Source: Nitrospirota bacterium (GTDB lineage Bacteria; Nitrospirota; Thermodesulfovibrionia; UBA6902). Taken from it: 35,568 nucleotides of DNA. The notes below the pieces were generated by a model. The model saw nothing but the letters and a program-made list of their open reading frames with translations. It was not told the origin of the DNA and did no database searches. The stretch covers positions 1-35,568 of the forward strand of contig DRDE01000083.1 of the NCBI GenBank assembly GCA_011040095.1. The letters run 5' to 3'. Made by a program: the position numbers and the translations under genes. Shown here piece by piece: positions 33,426 to 35,568 of the stretch; position 1 is the first letter of the stretch, and the number at the start of each line of letters is the position of its first letter.

Positions 33426-35309
33426 ATGAAAATTGTTTTTGTTGAAATCCAGAATTTCCGCAGGCTTAAATCCTGTCGGGTTGAAATCGCTTCACAGGAA
33501 ACGATTCTTGTCGGGGCAAATAATAGCGGTAAGACTTCTGCGATGGATGCGATGATTCTGTTTCTCAAAAAAAGCCGCCGTAAAGATATTGCAACCACAG
33601 ATTTTACATTGTCGAATTGGTCGCATATCAATCAAATAGGTACGCAATGGACAAATGCTGACGGCGATAATAAGCCTGATCTAGTGCTTGGACAATGGTT
33701 GTCGTATTTGCCATCTATCGACGTCTGGCTCGAGGCCAATGATACGGATATCCACCATATCATCCATCTCCTCCCAACACTTGACTGGAAACCGGATCAA
33801 AAACTTGGCGTGCGGCTGGTATTTGCCCCAAAGGACATTGAAAAACTGTACAAAGAATTTCGCGATGCCTATCAATCAGCTCGTGGTACCGAACCAACTG
33901 CTTTCCGCGAAGATAAACGCATACTATCCTTATGGCCGGAATCGCTGCGGGATTATCTGGACAGAGAGCTTCACCGGCATTTTAAAGTCAAAGCGTATAT
34001 TTTAGACCCAACGCAATGTTCTGATCCTTACAATGGTGTGGCTAAACCCCAGCCGCTTCCTGCCGACAGTGAGCCGATGGACAGAGAGCCATTTGACGGC
34101 CTCTTCAAGATTGATGTTATTAGTGCCCAGCGAGGCTTCTCTGATCCGAAAACTGAAGATGATTCACACAGCGGCTTTGCAAGTTTATCCACACAGCTTC
34201 GTCAGTATTTCTCCAAGCATTTAGACCCGTCAGAATCTCCTGATGCCAGTGATATTGAGGCACTACAGGCAATTGAAGCAGCCAAAACGGTATTTGACGA
34301 AAAGTTAAAGAGCAGCTTTGCGCCAGCAATTGGCGAGCTTGAAGGACTCAACTACCCAGGCTTTAGTGATCCACAGATTTCCCTTACAAGCAAGATTAAC
34401 CCTATTGATAGCTTGGATCATAAAACAGCAGTCCAGTTTAATGTGCTACCTGAAGATACCAATTCTATGCACCTGTCTCTTCCCGAAAAATACAACGGAT
34501 TAGGGTATCAGAATCTTATATCTATGGTGTTTAGCCTGATCAGGTTCAGAGATGAATGGATGCGTGTCGGCAAGGCGGCAAAAAGACAAAACAATGATGA
34601 AACCATCATCGAACCGCTTCACATTGTGCTTATTGAAGAGCCGGAAGCTCATCTGCACGCTCAAGTTCAACAGGTATTCATCAAAAAAGCTTATCAAGTA
34701 CTGCGTACCAACGATAGGCTCAAGAATGGCCAACTCAATACACAACTGATTGTCAGCACTCATTCGTCTCATATTGCTCATGAGTTGGACTTTACTTGTT
34801 TACGATACTTCCGACGTGAACCTGCAAGGAAAAAAGGAGAAATACCTTTGGCAACCGTTGTGAATTTATCGAAAACCTTTGGCGATGCTACAGAAACATC
34901 CAAATTCGCTACACGATACGTCGAGTCAACCCATTGCGATTTGTTCTTTGCCGATGCGGCCATTCTGGTTGAAGGCTCGGCGGAACGAATGCTTCTCCCA
35001 CATTTCATACGGCATAAATTCCAAAAGCTGGATCAAAGCTATATCTCCCTGCTTGAAATTGGCGGCAGCCATGCGCACCGCCTGAGGCCACTTATTGAAA
35101 CACTTGGACTTCTCTCGCTTGTGATCACAGATTTGGATTCGATTGGCAAATCTGACATTGCAAAGGTATTTCCTGAACGGAACAAGAATTATCGAACCGG
35201 CAACACGACACTTAAAGAATGGGTTCCGGGTAAAGAGTCACTGGATGAATTATTAGGCTTACCTGATAACGAGAAACAATCTGAAAATGAGTTGGTTAGT
35301 GTTGTATAG
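33426..35309 (+). CDS. OLD-family ATP-dependent nuclease (AAA + TOPRIM, GajA-like)
   Basis: A 627-aa protein. The N-terminal ABC-type ATPase has Walker A GANNSGKT (residues 30-37), Walker B LIEEPEAHLHAQ, and the STHSSHI D-loop/switch region. The C-terminal TOPRIM nuclease domain has AAILVEGSAERMLLP (metal-binding Glu516) and LVITDLDSIG (Asp569, Asp571). OLD nucleases act in phage defence; those paired with a UvrD-like helicase are Gabija. No helicase follows in the 259 remaining bases, and the one before is unrelated. The sequence stops about 50 residues after the TOPRIM core, in KEWVPGKESLDELLG then VSVV. Family members I know run further, so the C-terminus may be truncated. Confidence 0.88.
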   Translation: MKIVFVEIQNFRRLKSCRVEIASQETILVGANNSGKTSAMDAMILFLKKSRRKDIATTDFTLSNWSHINQIGTQWTNADGDNKPDLVLGQWLSYLPSIDVWLEANDTDIHHIIHLLPTLDWKPDQKLGVRLVFAPKDIEKLYKEFRDAYQSARGTEPTAFREDKRILSLWPESLRDYLDRELHRHFKVKAYILDPTQCSDPYNGVAKPQPLPADSEPMDREPFDGLFKIDVISAQRGFSDPKTEDDSHSGFASLSTQLRQYFSKHLDPSESPDASDIEALQAIEAAKTVFDEKLKSSFAPAIGELEGLNYPGFSDPQISLTSKINPIDSLDHKTAVQFNVLPEDTNSMHLSLPEKYNGLGYQNLISMVFSLIRFRDEWMRVGKAAKRQNNDETIIEPLHIVLIEEPEAHLHAQVQQVFIKKAYQVLRTNDRLKNGQLNTQLIVSTHSSHIAHELDFTCLRYFRREPARKKGEIPLATVVNLSKTFGDATETSKFATRYVESTHCDLFFADAAILVEGSAERMLLPHFIRHKFQKLDQSYISLLEIGGSHAHRLRPLIETLGLLSLVITDLDSIGKSDIAKVFPERNKNYRTGNTTLKEWVPGKESLDELLGLPDNEKQSENELVSVV

Positions 35310-35412
35310 CAAATTAAACTAACCCCCCAAGCCGCAAATTAATCAAAATAAGCCAACCCAAAGAATAAGCCATTCAGATTAAAATAACCGGAACAAAGAT
35401 CAAAGAAAGGAA

Positions 35413-35465
35413 CCCGAAGCAGGGAGAGTTATGTTTGGATGACGAAGAACCTCCACAGCTTCGGG
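35413..35465. repeat. Short inverted repeat downstream of the OLD nuclease
   Basis: CCCGAAGC (35413-35420) and GCTTCGGG (35458-35465) are exact inverted copies 37 nt apart, in the 185-nt gap between the OLD nuclease and the partial gene at the right edge. It could be a hairpin or an insertion-sequence end. Nothing else is seen in 35310-35494. Confidence 0.4.
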
Positions 35466-35494
35466 CAAGGTGAATAGTATTGTCGCTTTTTTTC

Positions 35495-35568
35495 ATGTTA
35501 TGTTTCAAGGAAATAATAAGGCTTGGGCGGAGGTATCCGTTTCCAAGGCCGCCGAATTGTTTAAAAGA
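35495..35568 (+). CDS. Possible transposase N-terminus (cut by window edge)
   Basis: From ATG 35495 the frame is open to the edge and reads MLCFKEIIRLGRRYPFPRPP then NCLK. The 'RRYPFPRPPNCLK' pattern recalls the start of zinc-ribbon transposases, where a CxxC and a WGHG motif would follow; those lie outside the window. An alternative ATG at 35500 in another frame (MFQGNNKAWAEVSVSKAAEL) is also open. Weak evidence. Confidence 0.3.
   Translation, partial: MLCFKEIIRLGRRYPFPRPPNCLK

Noticed and set aside
33226-33429. 67-codon gene before the OLD nuclease
   Set aside because: Its sequence is dictated by the large hairpin, it overlaps the OLD start, and it resembles no protein.
33426-35309. Complete Gabija system
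   Set aside because: Only the GajA-like protein is present; no UvrD-like GajB is encoded before the window ends.
1-35568. tRNA, rRNA or CRISPR arrays
   Set aside because: No T-loop-like GGTTCGAATCC segments, rRNA sequence or regularly spaced direct repeats were found on reading both strands by eye.

Overview
The window looks like a metagenome-style contig from an anaerobic Gram-negative bacterium. It carries the LPS-export genes lptC-lptA-lptB, an outer-membrane barrel and a lipoprotein, so the cell is diderm. It also carries a complete Rnf complex with a long polyferredoxin RnfB, an FmdE-family protein, small acidic ferredoxins and sigma-54. This mix, with moderate GC, suggests Nitrospirota (Thermodesulfovibrio-like) or a Desulfobacterota relative. 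That placement is inference; no rRNA is present to settle it.

Layout. 1-5652: housekeeping and transport genes: a DUF47/PiT phosphate uptake pair, a TsaC-type tRNA-modification gene convergent with it, an FmdE-family protein, a decayed ISAzo13-type transposase fragment, an MscS channel, queF, and a HAMP-domain membrane protein. 5757-11335 (minus strand): rnfCDGEAB, the ferredoxin:NAD+ ion pump, with an AT-rich inverted repeat between rnfC and rnfD and a dispersed palindrome between rnfA and rnfB. 11662-17410 (plus): a tightly packed lptC-lptA-lptB-rpoN-hpf-rapZ run followed by a NifS-type cysteine desulfurase. 17604-18506: ferredoxin, cupin, ferredoxin. 18886-22177: a three-gene envelope operon (CsgG-like periplasmic protein, beta-helix lipoprotein, outer-membrane barrel).

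22178-23006 is a gene-poor strip full of repeats and broken genes. It marks the entry to an accessory defence island (23007-35309). The core is a tightly coupled set: a PLD-SNF2 helicase/nuclease (1105 aa), a 1527-aa adenine-methyltransferase fused to a C-terminal DUF3800 domain, and a 167-aa protein that may be a small RNase-like toxin. An EVE-domain reader of modified bases follows. The set is bracketed on the same strand by the 5' end of a different large helicase (left) and the 3' end of a different Eco57I-type methylase (right). This looks like a newer cassette lodged in, or replacing, the middle of an older restriction locus. An OLD-family (GajA-like) ATPase/TOPRIM nuclease and the start of a possible transposase close the window. 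The repeats here include a 19-bp-stem array of an 18-nt unit and a near-perfect 29-bp hairpin.

The most promising candidate for an undescribed system is the PLD-SNF2 / methylase-DUF3800 fusion / small-protein operon with its EVE neighbour. All functional statements rest on motif reading by eye; no database search was run.
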